A stretch of DNA of 64,000 bases from Palsa-504 sp963800415. GTDB taxonomy: Bacteria; Actinomycetota; Actinomycetes; Streptosporangiales; Streptosporangiaceae. The notes beneath the pieces are model-generated. The model was not told where the DNA came from, made no database searches, and was given only the letters and a program-made list of their open reading frames with translations. The translations under genes and the position numbers were made by a program. The stretch lies in the NCBI GenBank assembly GCA_963800415.1, contig CAWDBS010000005.1, positions 80,128 to 144,127 of the forward strand, in the 5' to 3' direction. This document shows positions 1 through 9,150 of this stretch, piece by piece (the stretch's first letter is position 1; each line of letters begins with the position of its first letter).

Positions 1-37
1 GCTAACCCGCCCCGGATCTTCAAGCAGAGGAACAGCC

Positions 38-1181
38 ATGTCAGGGCACAACAGAGGGCCCGGCCCTCAGCCACACCACACAGGGCACCCCGCCATCAGG
101 GCAGCCGCCGCCGCGATCATCCTCCTCGCCCTCGGCGCCTGCAGCAGCACGACCACCACGCCTGCCACGAGCACCGCGGCCACGGCTATCCCCAGCGGCG
201 GGCCGGGCACCCTCACCGGGGCGGGTTCGACGTACGTCGCCCCGTTCTTCGCCCTGGCCTTCGCCAGATACCATCAGCAGCACCCCGCGGTCACCGTGAA
301 CTATTCCGCCGTGGGCAGCAGCGCGGGCATCGCCGCGATCAGCGCCCGGCAGGTCAACTTCGGCGCCTCCGACGTGCCCATGAACGCCAGCGAGCTAGCC
401 GCCGCCAAAGGCGGCCCGGTCACCCAGGTGCCCGACGCGCTGGGCGCCGAAGGCGTGGCCTACAACCTGGACCTCCCGGCGGGCGCCCGGCTGCACCTGA
501 CCGGCCCGGTCCTCGCCGAGATCTTCCTCGGGCAGATCACCCACTGGAACGACCCGGCCATCACCGCGCTTAACCCCGGCATCACCCTCCCCGGCGCGCC
601 GATCACCGTCGTGCACCGCTCCGACGGCAGCGGCACCACCTACATCTTCAGCAACTACCTGTCCAGCGTCGACCCGGCCTGGGCGGCCAAGGTCGGCACC
701 GGCAAGACGCTGAACTGGCCGGCCGGGGAGGGCGCCGAAGGCAACGGCAGCGTGACCTCCACGGTGTTCCGCACCCCGTTCTCCATCGGCTACGTCGAGC
801 AGGCCTATTCCCAGGGCCTGATACTGCCGTTCGCCGCCATCCGCAACCAGGCCGGAAACTACGTCCTCCCGTCCACCCAGACCATCGCCGCCGCCGCCGC
901 CCAGAAACCCGACATCACCCCGACCAGCTTCTCCATCGTCAACCAGCCCGGCGCCAGCAGCTACCCCATCAGCGGGTACAGCTGGGCGCTGATCTACACC
1001 CATCAGCCCGACCAGGCCACGCGGGCAGGCGCTGGTCACCATGCTCGACTGGCTCACCCACGACGGCCAGGCCTACGCCGCCGCGAACCTCTACGTGCCC
1101 CTGCCATCCCAGGTCCGGCAACTCGCCCGCACCATGCTCCAGCAGGTCACCGGCCCCGACGGCAAGCTGCTCACCGGCTGA
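38..1181 (+). pseudogene. PstS-like phosphate-binding lipoprotein, frameshifted near the C-terminus
   Basis: Periplasmic-type phosphate-binding protein of the PstS family, expected to capture phosphate outside the membrane for a Pst ABC transporter. The N-terminus has a hydrophobic signal and a lipobox (LLALGAC, Cys about residue 35). The body shows PstS hallmarks: GAGSTYVAPFF near the start, FGASDVPM, the HWNDPAI segment and HRSDGSGTTYIFSNYL, which contributes phosphate ligands. Near 1020 the frame shifts by one base; the conserved end (QALVTMLDWLTHDGQ onward) continues in another frame and stops at 1181. It stands apart from the complete pst operon and next to a transposase remnant, so it is an orphan paralogue. 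The shift may be an assembly error or real decay. Confidence 0.8.
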
Positions 1182-1299
1182 CCGCGGCCTCCATGCTCGT
1201 CATGCCGCTGCTCCCTGCGACCATGCTGCCCACCGGCTGGGCGCCCGGCGACCGCGCCCCTGATCGCCGCAGCCGGAGCTGTCCGCGGCTGATAGGCAA

Positions 1300-1686
1300 G
1301 TGCTGCCCGAGCGGGCCCGGACCGGCGGGCCGAAGCTAACCGGCCAGGGCGGGCTGCTGGACAGGCTGACCAATATGGTGGTCGAAGGCGCCCTGGAAGG
1401 CGAGCTGGACGATCACCTCGGCTATGGCAAGCACGACCCGGAGGGCCGCGACGGCGGCAATTCCCGCAACGATTACCGGGCCAAGACGGTGCTCACCGAC
1501 ACCGGGCCGGCAGTGATCAGCGTGCCGCGGGACCGCGATTCCAGCTTCGAGCGAAAATCGTCGCCAAGAGGCAGCGGCGGCTCACCGGAGTCGATGAGAC
1601 AGTCATTTCCCTGCCGACGGAAGGGCTCACCCACGGGGAGATCGCCGCGCACCTGGCCGAGGTGTACGGCGCGGAGGTGTCGATGC
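1300..1686 (+). pseudogene. IS256-family (mutator type) transposase N-terminal fragment
   Basis: The translation carries the typical IS256 N-terminal block: RLTNMVVEGALEGELDDHLGY, then GGNSRNDYRAKTVLTD and VPRDRDSSFE. After about 1550 the homology continues one frame over (IVAKRQRRLTGVDE, then LTHGEIAAHLAEVYGAEVS) and stops near 1686, long before the DDE catalytic region, so roughly the first third of a transposase is left. It cannot be active. It marks an old insertion between the orphan pstS-like gene and the pst operon. I saw no convincing terminal repeats around it, and the sequence from 1687 to 1944 holds nothing I recognise. Confidence 0.8.
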
Positions 1687-1944
1687 AGGGCGGCGGCCCT
1701 GGGTGCCGTCTTCAGCGCTGTCCTGCTCCTGACCGGCATCCGCCCACCCGCCACCCCGCCTGCCCCTGCAGGCGGGGGGCCAGCTCGCCCGGCCGCAGCA
1801 GCAAACCGACCCGTTGACTGACCACCACCACGTCCACATGCCGCCCATGTGGCGTCCGATCTGCCCAGCCTGACCGCCAGGAGCTCACGTCAAGAGCCGT
1901 GACATCGTGACCAGTGCTCACGACGTGGCTGAGCGTCGCTCGGC

Positions 1945-2823
1945 TCAGCCCATCCGTCCGGTGACGTACGCCTGGGTGCGGCTGTCGCGCGGGTTCTGGA
2001 AGATGTTCTGAGTGCGGTCGTACTCGACGAGGACGCCGGTACGGACATCGCTCTTTTCGTCGCGAAGCACGGAGTAGAAGGCGGTGCGGTCGCTGACCCG
2101 GGTGGCCTGCTGCATGTTGTGCGTGACGATGACGATGGTGTACTGCGACTTGATGTCCTTCATCAGGTCCTCGATGGCTCCCGTCGCGATCGGGTCGAGC
2201 GCGGAGCACGGCTCGTCCATCAGGACGACGTCCGGCTCGACGGCGAGCGTGCGGGCGATGCACAGCCGCTGGGCCTGCCCGCCGGACAGGCCCAGGCCCG
2301 AGTGCTTCAGCCGATTCTTCACCTCGTCCCACAGCGCGGCCTGCCGCAGCGAGCGCTCGACGATCTCATCCAGCTTGCCCTTGTTGCGCTGGCCGTTGAT
2401 ACGCGGCCCGTAGGCGACGTTGTCGTAGATCGACTTCGGGAACGGGTTCGGCTTCTGGAAGACCATGCCGATGCGCCGGCGCACGGCCGTCGCGGAGACA
2501 TCCTTGTGGTACAGCGACGCCCCGCGATAGTGCACCTCACCCTCGACGCGAGCGCTCGGGATGAGGTCGTTCATCCGGTTCAGCGTCCGTAGCACCGTCG
2601 TCTTGCCGCATCCGGACGGGCCGATGAACGCCGTGATCTCGTTCTCGTAGACGGTCAGTGATACGTCCGTGACGGCCCGGAAGGAGCCGTAGTAGATCGA
2701 GACGCCCTTCGCATCGAAGACAGGTGTGCCCGGCGTGTCGGAGACCGGTGCCTCCGGCGGCGCCTGGAGGGCCGCAGGCTTAGGCAGGGAAGTAGTGGTG
2801 ACGGTCTGCTCAGGCTCTTCCAT
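1945..2823 (-). CDS. pstB: Phosphate ABC transporter ATP-binding protein PstB
   Basis: ATPase subunit of the high-affinity phosphate importer PstSCAB, at the inner face of the membrane. Of 292 residues, the first 35 or so are a low-complexity extension and the rest is a canonical PstB. Walker A is GPSGCGKT (residues 68-75), followed by a Q-loop with FQKPNPFPKS, the signature LSGGQ, Walker B VVLMDEP and the switch histidine in VTHNM. It is the last gene of the pstS-C-A-B series, 36 bases after pstA. No phoU follows; the next sequence downstream is the IS256 remnant. Confidence 0.97.
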   Translation of the reverse strand: MEEPEQTVTTTSLPKPAALQAPPEAPVSDTPGTPVFDAKGVSIYYGSFRAVTDVSLTVYENEITAFIGPSGCGKTTVLRTLNRMNDLIPSARVEGEVHYRGASLYHKDVSATAVRRRIGMVFQKPNPFPKSIYDNVAYGPRINGQRNKGKLDEIVERSLRQAALWDEVKNRLKHSGLGLSGGQAQRLCIARTLAVEPDVVLMDEPCSALDPIATGAIEDLMKDIKSQYTIVIVTHNMQQATRVSDRTAFYSVLRDEKSDVRTGVLVEYDRTQNIFQNPRDSRTQAYVTGRMG

Positions 2824-2859
2824 GATCTTCCTAGCGCTTGCTTGCTTGACGGGACATTC

Positions 2860-3750
2860 CTAGCGCGAATATCTGGTGAATCGGGCGGTGACGATGCGGG
2901 CGGCGATCATCAGGATGAACGCGATAGCGATGAGCGTGAGCGCCGCGCCCCAGGCCCGGGCCTGCGCGCCAGCGTACGGCTGGGACGCGTTCGCAAAGAT
3001 CTGCGTGGCCAGCGCGGTGTTGGCGCCGCTGAATACGTTCGCATTCGCTGTGGTCACCGTGAGGATGGTGAAGAGCAGCGGCGCCGTCTCGCCCGCGGCC
3101 CGGGCGACGGCGAGCAGTGCGCCGCTGACGATGCCGCCGATCGCTGCTGGCAACACCACGGTCATGGTCACGCGGGCCTTGGTGGCACCGAGGGCGTAGC
3201 TCGCTTCGCGCAGCGGGTCCGGCACCAGCTTCAGCATCTCGTCGCTGGAGCGGATCACGACCGGCAGCATCAGGCAGCCCAGGGCGAAGGCGCCGGCCAG
3301 GCCCGAATAGCCGAAGTGCAGCACCCAGATCGAGAAGATGAACAGGCCCATCACGATCGAGGGCACGCCCGTCATGACGTCGGCCATGAACCCGATGAGG
3401 CGTGCCAGCGGCCCCTTGCCGCCGTACTCGTTGATGTAGACCGCGCCCAGCACGCCGAGCGGCACGGCCATGACCGTGGCCAGGGCGGTGATCTCGAGCG
3501 TGCCGAGCACCGCCGGCCCCATTCCGCCCACACCCGCGGGCAGCACGTTCGGCGGGATCGGGCCGCTGGTCAGGAAGGACCAGCTGATGATCGAGGCACC
3601 CTTGGCGATCACCGTGAACAGGACGAACCCCAGCGGGATGATCACGAGCACGAACGCGAGCACCATCAGGACGGTCGCGATGCGGTTGCTGGTGCGCCGC
3701 CAGCCGGCCGGCTCTCGCAGGTCGAGCTGCTGCTCGGTGGCGACGGCCAT
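2860..3750 (-). CDS. pstA: Phosphate ABC transporter permease PstA
   Basis: Inner-membrane permease, 296 residues, partner of PstC in the phosphate channel. Several hydrophobic helices are evident, for example residues 25-50 (IATVLMVLAFVLVIIPLGFV), and the cytoplasmic coupling loop carries the EAA-type sequence REASYALGATKARVTMTVVLPAAIGGI that contacts PstB. The ATG at 3750 shares one base with the pstC stop (TGATG arrangement), indicating translational coupling. Length and motifs agree with the family and no defects are visible. Confidence 0.96.
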   Translation of the reverse strand: MAVATEQQLDLREPAGWRRTSNRIATVLMVLAFVLVIIPLGFVLFTVIAKGASIISWSFLTSGPIPPNVLPAGVGGMGPAVLGTLEITALATVMAVPLGVLGAVYINEYGGKGPLARLIGFMADVMTGVPSIVMGLFIFSIWVLHFGYSGLAGAFALGCLMLPVVIRSSDEMLKLVPDPLREASYALGATKARVTMTVVLPAAIGGIVSGALLAVARAAGETAPLLFTILTVTTANANVFSGANTALATQIFANASQPYAGAQARAWGAALTLIAIAFILMIAARIVTARFTRYSR

Positions 3751-4730
3751 CAGGCACCCCGCTTCCGCCGGGCGGAGCGTTCCACGACCCCGCGGGCGAT
3801 GACGTTGATGATGATCGTAAAGATGAACAGGAGCACGCCGATCCCCATCAGCGCGGCGCGGAACACCCCGGAGGCCTCGCCGAACTGGTTCGCGATGACG
3901 GAGGGCATGTTGTAGCCGGCCGCAAACAGGTGTGACGTGATCGTGGCCGACGAGCCGATCACCAGGGCGGCCGCGATCGTCTCGCCCATCGCCCGGCCCA
4001 GCCCGAGCAGCACCGCCCCGACGATGCCGCCCTGGCTGTGCGGCCAGACGGCGCCGCGGATCATCTCCAGCCGGGTGGCGCCCAGCGCGTACGCGCCCTC
4101 CTTGTCGATCGTCGGCACCGTCGCGATGACCTCACGCGACAGCGAGGTCACGATCGGCGTGATCATGAAGGCCAGGATGATGCCGGCGGTGAAGAACGAG
4201 GCTCCGCTGGTGGGCGGCCCGAACAAGGAGCCCAGCACCGGGATGCCGTTGACGCCCGAGGCGATCGAGGCGTAGATGTGCTGGATCCAGGGGGCGAACA
4301 CCAGGATCCCCCACAGGCCCCAGACCACCGACGGGACCACCGCCAGCAGGTCGATCACGGTCACGATCGGCCGCGCCCACCGGTAGGGCACGACCTCGGT
4401 CAGCAGCAGGGCGACGCCCACACTGATCGGCACGGAGATCACCAGCGCGATCGCCCCGGTGATGGCCGTGCCGTAGATGAAGGCCAGCGCGCCGAACTGG
4501 TTAGCTGCGGGGTCCCAGTTGCTCGAAAAGATCTTCAGGCCCTCGGTGCTGAACCAGGACGAGGCCTGCTGGCTGGTGGAGACGGCGATCAGGACGAGGA
4601 TCACCAGAACCAGCAGGCCGGAGGCGAGCGCGAGAGCCTGGAAACCGCGGTCACCGAGCGGCCGCCGGTGCGACAGGGGGCTGGCGGATCCGGCCGGGAC
4701 GGCCGGATCCACCCTCGTCACAGTGCTCAC
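3750..4730 (-). CDS. pstC: Phosphate ABC transporter permease PstC
   Basis: Inner-membrane permease, 326 residues, second half of the phosphate translocation channel. After a hydrophilic N-terminus the first helix lies at about residues 33-50 (ALALASGLLVLVILVLIAVS). The EAA coupling motif is in KEGAYALGATRLEMIRGAVWPHSQGGIVGAVLLGLGRAMGET, read here in pieces. The region SNWDPAANQFGALAFIYGTAI is typical of PstC. The gene begins 43 bases after the pstS stop and overlaps the pstA start by one base, so the four genes are very likely one operon. Confidence 0.96.
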   Translation of the reverse strand: MSTVTRVDPAVPAGSASPLSHRRPLGDRGFQALALASGLLVLVILVLIAVSTSQQASSWFSTEGLKIFSSNWDPAANQFGALAFIYGTAITGAIALVISVPISVGVALLLTEVVPYRWARPIVTVIDLLAVVPSVVWGLWGILVFAPWIQHIYASIASGVNGIPVLGSLFGPPTSGASFFTAGIILAFMITPIVTSLSREVIATVPTIDKEGAYALGATRLEMIRGAVWPHSQGGIVGAVLLGLGRAMGETIAAALVIGSSATITSHLFAAGYNMPSVIANQFGEASGVFRAALMGIGVLLFIFTIIINVIARGVVERSARRKRGA

Positions 4731-4773
4731 GGCGACCAGCCAATCTGAACTGGCTGCGTCACAGCGCTCATCA

Positions 4774-5877
4774 TTACATGCCTATCTTGCTCAGCTGCGC
4801 CTTCGCCTGCTGGTCGATACTGGAGGGCAGTGGCGCGTAGCCGAGTTGGGGCAGCAGTTGCTGGCCGGCGCCGACCAAGTAGCCGACGTACGCCTGGAGC
4901 ATCTTCGCGTCGTTCGCGTTCGGCTGGGTTTGGTAGACCAAAACCCATGACTGAGCGGTGATGGGGTAGGAACTCGCGCCGGGCGCCCAGATCGCGCTGA
5001 ACGTCAGGTCGGGCTTGACGGTGGCGTTGTCGGCGGCGGTGGTGGCCGACTGCACCGAAGGCGCCACGTAGCTGCCGTCCTTGTTCTTGACGGAAGCGTA
5101 TGTCAGCGAGGAGGCCTTGGCGGTGGCGTAGTCCACGTACCCGATGGCCCCGGGGGTGGACTTGATGATCTGCGCCACGCCGCCGTTGCCGCTGCCGGCG
5201 TGGGCCATGGAGGGCCACTTGATGATCGAGCTGCTGCCGAGCGTCCATGCGCTTCCCCCGGCCTCCACGAGGAACTGGGAGAAGTTGGCGGTGGTACCCG
5301 AGGAGTCGGAGCGGACGGCGATGGTGATCGCGGTGCTGGGCAGAGTCACGCCGGGGTTGTCCGCCGCGATCGCCGAGTCGTTCCACTTCGTGATCTTGCC
5401 CGAGAAGATGTTCGCGATCACCGGCCCCGACAGCTGCAGCGGCTTGCTGAGGCCGGACAGATTGTACGAAACCGTGATGGGGGCGATCAGAATGGGATAG
5501 TAGAGCACCGTCTTGCCCTTGAAGCCCGCCTCCTCCTTGGCAGGGATCGGCGAGTCGGAGCCCGCGAAGTTGACGGTCCCCGAGGCCAGGTCCGTGCGTC
5601 CCTTGCCCGAGCCACCAGCGCCGTAGTTGACGGTCATGCCGGACTGGACCGTCTTGAAGGCCGAGATGGCTGCCTGCTGGTAGACGAGCTGGAGCGTCGA
5701 TCCGCTCCCGTTGAGCGTGCCGCTGAGGGCGGCGCTGCTCGATGATGAGCTGCCGCTGCTCGACGAGCCGCCGCCTGCCGAGGAACTGCTCGACGAGGAG
5801 CATGCGGCGAGGGTGAGCGCCAACGCGACGGCGGCGACCCCCGCCGTCGTGACCTGCTGTCTGCATCGAAGCTGCAT
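4774..5877 (-). CDS. pstS: Phosphate-binding lipoprotein PstS
   Basis: Extracytoplasmic phosphate receptor of the Pst importer, 367 residues. The signal peptide ends in a lipobox (LTLAAC, Cys26), so the mature protein should be lipid-anchored; a serine-rich linker of about 25 residues follows. PstS hallmarks include GSGSTLQLVYQQAAI, FAGSDSPIP, ITKWNDSAI and VRSDSSGTTANFSQFL, which line the phosphate pocket. The ATG at 5877 has a good ribosome-binding site (GAGGAG) about 11 bases upstream. It is the first gene of the minus-strand operon, and the 360-base upstream gap contains PHO-box-like 11-nt repeats, fitting PhoP control under phosphate limitation. Confidence 0.96.
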   Translation of the reverse strand: MQLRCRQQVTTAGVAAVALALTLAACSSSSSSSAGGGSSSSGSSSSSSAALSGTLNGSGSTLQLVYQQAAISAFKTVQSGMTVNYGAGGSGKGRTDLASGTVNFAGSDSPIPAKEEAGFKGKTVLYYPILIAPITVSYNLSGLSKPLQLSGPVIANIFSGKITKWNDSAIAADNPGVTLPSTAITIAVRSDSSGTTANFSQFLVEAGGSAWTLGSSSIIKWPSMAHAGSGNGGVAQIIKSTPGAIGYVDYATAKASSLTYASVKNKDGSYVAPSVQSATTAADNATVKPDLTFSAIWAPGASSYPITAQSWVLVYQTQPNANDAKMLQAYVGYLVGAGQQLLPQLGYAPLPSSIDQQAKAQLSKIGM

Positions 5878-5985
5878 GTTTTAGTACTCCTCTATTTCCC
5901 CCGGCCGCGATGAGCGCAGCCTCGGACGGCCGGTCAACTTATGAACCGTGGTGTGCCAGTACAGTTTGGCCGCGCTGGCAGTACC

Positions 5986-6029
5986 TGCGGGCAAACGTAA
6001 AGTGGACAAAGAGAGTCCAGAAAGTAAAC
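5986..6029 (-). promoter_or_regulatory. Degenerate 11-nt repeats upstream of pstS (possible PhoP site)
   Basis: On the minus strand, 110-150 bases upstream of pstS, four consecutive 11-base units begin with G: GTTTACTTTCT, GGACTCTCTTT, GTCCACTTTAC, GTTTGCCCGCA. Streptomyces PHO boxes are direct 11-nt repeats resembling GTTCACC plus four bases. These units match only loosely, but period, strand and distance suit the pstS promoter. This is inference. Confidence 0.35.
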
Positions 6030-6175
6030 TTATGGTGTCTTAGTCTCGGCGCCGGTTCATTGGCATTGGGAAGCCACGGGCTGAGGACCTAGCCGGCCCC
6101 CTCAGATGCAAAGATCCGGCCGGCGCCCTGTCGAAGCCATTGTTCAGCTATATGACATCAAGTAGCCGTCTGTTC

Positions 6176-6213
6176 GTTCCTCTTCTGTTCATGTTTCGTT
6201 CACCTGAGGTGAA
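6176..6213. promoter_or_regulatory. PHO-box-like array of three 11-nt direct repeats
   Basis: Three contiguous 11-base units start at 6176, 6187 and 6198: GTTCCTCTTCT, GTTCATGTTTC, GTTCACCTGAG. The last two match the Streptomyces PHO-box unit (GTTCACC-type core). The third overlaps a perfect inverted repeat, TTCACCT-G-AGGTGAA (6199-6213). The site lies between the divergent pstS operon (about 300 bases away) and the GntR-type gene starting 28 bases downstream, and could serve either or both through the response regulator PhoP. Confidence 0.65.
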
Positions 6214-6240
6214 TAACAATGAGCGTGGGCAGGCAGGGTC

Positions 6241-7251
6241 GTGCCGTCCGCGCGTCGGTCGAAGACGGGTGAGGGCGAAATTGTCATCGGATGCGGAAAA
6301 GGACACCGCCGCGATGCTCCCGTCTGTCGCGTCCGTTTCCGCGCCCCGGGCGATCCCGGCCCGATCGCGATGTGCCGGATGACTGCCGGCTCCGCCGGAC
6401 GTGACCAACCGGTCCTCCCGCAGCCGGCCTCGCCGCCTGCGGAGGGGTCGCCGCGGCAGGTTGACGCGGGCACCGCCGGAGCGCGGACCCCGGCCCGGGC
6501 CAGCACGGTGCTCGCCGACCGGATGGCGGCCGCCCTGGTGCACCGGGAACCGGGCTGGCGATTGCCCCGGCGGACCGCGCTGGCCAGGCGATACAACGTC
6601 GGACTGGCCGAGATCGACGCCGCGCTCGGTGATCTCGCCCGCCGGTCCCTGGTCCGGCGGCTGCCCGACGGGCAGCTGTACCGGGCCAGCCCGGCCGATT
6701 ACTGGATTCCCGTCGAGGGGGCGACCGGGCTCGGCACGCGGCTGGATCCGATGGGCGGCACGATCGCCTGCCAGACCCGGCACGTCTCGCGCCGTGAGGC
6801 GCCCCAGGACGTCGCCTGGGCGCTGCGGCTGCCGCCGGGTGCGCCCGTCCGCGTGGTCCGGTGCGTCTGGGTGTCCGCGGGCGACCCAGCCGCCGTGTCC
6901 ACCGCCTACCTGAACGAACCGCTCGCCGATGAGGACACCGGCCAGGAGGCGGACCAGGAGTTCGCCTCGCTCGGCTCGGTGCTGAACACCTGGCCCGCGG
7001 CCGCGGCGAGCGTGGAAATGTGCCCCCCGCAGCCGTCCATCGCCCGCAGCCTGCGGCTGTCGCCAGGACAGCCGGTGATCACGGTGACGGTCAGGTTCGA
7101 CGACGCCGCCACCGGCGAGCCGGCCGGGCTCACCGTGGTCATGCTGAAGCCGGAGTTGTTCAGGATCGCCATCGACACGATCGAAGCGCCGGTCGGCACG
7201 CCTTTAGCCAGCGTCGTCGCTGAAACCGGAGTTACTCATGATCGCGAGTGA
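6241..7251 (+). CDS. GntR-family transcriptional regulator, HutC/UTRA-like
   Basis: Predicted DNA-binding repressor. The N-terminal winged helix-turn-helix is visible at ADRMAAALVHREPGWRLP, RRTALARRYNVGLAEID and AALGDLARRSLVRRLPDG, the usual GntR pattern. The C-terminal half (QTRHVSRREAPQDVAWALRL, PPGAPVRVVRCVWV, LSPGQPVITVTVRF) resembles a UTRA/HutC effector domain, so it may sense a small metabolite. The start is uncertain: GTG 6241 gives 336 residues, but the first 43 look non-coding and ATG 6370 or 6379 is plausible. The PHO-box-like array lies just upstream, hinting at phosphate control. The effector is unknown. Confidence 0.75.
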   Translation: MPSARRSKTGEGEIVIGCGKGHRRDAPVCRVRFRAPGDPGPIAMCRMTAGSAGRDQPVLPQPASPPAEGSPRQVDAGTAGARTPARASTVLADRMAAALVHREPGWRLPRRTALARRYNVGLAEIDAALGDLARRSLVRRLPDGQLYRASPADYWIPVEGATGLGTRLDPMGGTIACQTRHVSRREAPQDVAWALRLPPGAPVRVVRCVWVSAGDPAAVSTAYLNEPLADEDTGQEADQEFASLGSVLNTWPAAAASVEMCPPQPSIARSLRLSPGQPVITVTVRFDDAATGEPAGLTVVMLKPELFRIAIDTIEAPVGTPLASVVAETGVTHDRE

Positions 7252-7392
7252 CAGTACTGGGGCGCAGGCGAGAACGTCCTTCTTACGTCTAGCCGCCCGC
7301 AGGGGTGGCTGCCTGGACACGCACGCGTTGCACCTGGGACGCTGGGAGCCGAGACGCCGGCCGAGGTCGCGACAGAGGCGGAATAGGAATAG

Positions 7393-9150
7393 ATGCCACG
7401 GCGTGCCCGATACCTCGTTCCCCGGGGACTGCCCCACCGTGACGAGACGATCGCTGCCTGCGTGGTGGTCGCCGTCCTGGCGCATGGGCTGTTCGCCCAG
7501 CTGACGATCCTCCTCGCCGCCGTGTTCTACCTGATCACCAAGGTGACCCGGTGGCGCCTGTCGTGGCTGACGGTGCCGGCGGCGGTCGGGCTGGCGTGGA
7601 CCGCGGCAGACCCGCGGGCCGCGGTCGCCGGATTCACCGCCGGGCCCGCCCGGATCGCGGACTACCTGGGCGCCAGCGGCCATCAGGCCGATCACCTGCT
7701 GCATTTCACCGCCGCGTTCACCGGGACCGGCACCTGGCTGCCCCGCCAGCTGCCGCTCGCCCTGCTGTTCGGCGCCGCCGAGGCCGCCCTGGCCGGCTGG
7801 CTGAGCTGGCTGCATACCGACGAGTGGGACGTGCGGCCGGCCCGGCCCGGCCTGATCGTGGCCGCCCGGCGCGCGGCCACCGTACGCGCGATCCGGAGCG
7901 GCGGCGTGGTGACGCGGGACGGCGGCTGCCTGGGGGTGGCCGCAGGGTCAGGCGGCCGGATCACGCTGTCCTGGGCTGAGGCGGCCGCAGGCATCGCCGT
8001 GTACGGTTCGTCCGGGCCGGACGTGCTGACCACCGGCTTCCAGCTGATCCACGCCGCGGTCCGGCGGCGCAAGCCGGTGCTCGCCATCGACCACACGGCC
8101 GATCCGGGGCTGACCGGAAAGCTGGCCGCGGCCTGTGCCGCGGCCGGCGCGCCGCTGCTGGTATTCGGCGAGGAAGGGGCCCAGGCCGCCTGCTACGAGC
8201 CGTTCCGGCACGGCGCCCCCGGCCGGCGCGCCGCGCTGATCACGGCCATGCTCAGCTGGGACGGACCGGGCCGCCAGTACCGGCGCAGCTGCGTCTCCTA
8301 CCTCGAGGACATCTTCGAGCTGCTCGACGCCGCGCCCGGCGACCCGCGCGTTCCGGTGCTCGACGACGTCATCCACCTGCTCAACCCCGTGGCCATGCGG
8401 GCCCGGATGAAGTACGTGCCCGCGGTCTACCCCCGGCGGGACGTGCTGGCCGAACGGATCCGGGTATCGACGAGCCTCATCAACGCCGAGCCCGCCACCA
8501 TCGCCGGACTCGGCCGGCAGCTGCGGGAACTCCGCGGGTCGCCGTTCGGCCGCTGGCTGCGCCCGTCGCCTGACGGCCCGGCGGCCGAAATCGACCTCAG
8601 CCGCGCGGTTGCCGAGCGCGCCGTGGTGCTCTTCCGGCTCGGCGGCCCATGCCCGGCCGAGAGCTCGGCCATGCTCACCCGGCTGGTCTGCCAGGATCTG
8701 CTGGCCGCCGGAGCGGCGCTGAACGGGATCGGCGTCGACGGCGACGGGATCATCTGGCTGGCCGAGTGCGGCTCACTGCCCCGGCAGCCGGTCACCGAGA
8801 TGATCGCCGGCGGCCAGCGATCCGGGCTGCCGGTGCTCGCGGCCACGACCTCGGCGCAGGTCGCGGCCGACCTCGCGGACCTGGTCAACGTCGTGGTGGC
8901 CCACCGGATGGAGGACACCGCCGCGGCCCGGCGGCTGGCCGCCCAGGGGCCGCCGGAGCCGGCGGCGGACGCCAATCCCGGCGCGGGACCCGCGGCGGAG
9001 GCAACCGGCCCAGCCGCGCTGCGCGACGGCGAATTCCTGCTGGCGGTGAAGAACCCGCCCCGGCTCGTCGCGCGCGGCCTCCTGGTACGGGCTCGGGTCC
9101 CGCCGGGCGGCCCCGCCCCCGCGCCCAAGCAAGCCTGGGAGGGGGCATGA
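7393..9150 (+). CDS. VirD4/TraG-type coupling-protein-like membrane protein lacking a Walker A
   Basis: A 585-residue protein with hydrophobic N-terminal segments (residues 19-50 and 115-135) and a large cytosolic domain. The fold pattern resembles type IV coupling proteins: GIAVYGSSGPDVLTTGFQLI sits where the P-loop should be, and GIIWLAECGSLP where Walker B plus the VANI-like segment occurs, followed by AGGQRSGLPVLAATTSAQV (an RGQ-like helicase segment). The P-loop Gly-Lys-Thr is absent and the Walker B aspartate is not obvious, so ATP hydrolysis is doubtful. Its stop overlaps the next start (ATGA), so the two genes are coupled. The family assignment is inferred from motif order only. Confidence 0.5.
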   Translation: MPRRARYLVPRGLPHRDETIAACVVVAVLAHGLFAQLTILLAAVFYLITKVTRWRLSWLTVPAAVGLAWTAADPRAAVAGFTAGPARIADYLGASGHQADHLLHFTAAFTGTGTWLPRQLPLALLFGAAEAALAGWLSWLHTDEWDVRPARPGLIVAARRAATVRAIRSGGVVTRDGGCLGVAAGSGGRITLSWAEAAAGIAVYGSSGPDVLTTGFQLIHAAVRRRKPVLAIDHTADPGLTGKLAAACAAAGAPLLVFGEEGAQAACYEPFRHGAPGRRAALITAMLSWDGPGRQYRRSCVSYLEDIFELLDAAPGDPRVPVLDDVIHLLNPVAMRARMKYVPAVYPRRDVLAERIRVSTSLINAEPATIAGLGRQLRELRGSPFGRWLRPSPDGPAAEIDLSRAVAERAVVLFRLGGPCPAESSAMLTRLVCQDLLAAGAALNGIGVDGDGIIWLAECGSLPRQPVTEMIAGGQRSGLPVLAATTSAQVAADLADLVNVVVAHRMEDTAAARRLAAQGPPEPAADANPGAGPAAEATGPAALRDGEFLLAVKNPPRLVARGLLVRARVPPGGPAPAPKQAWEGA

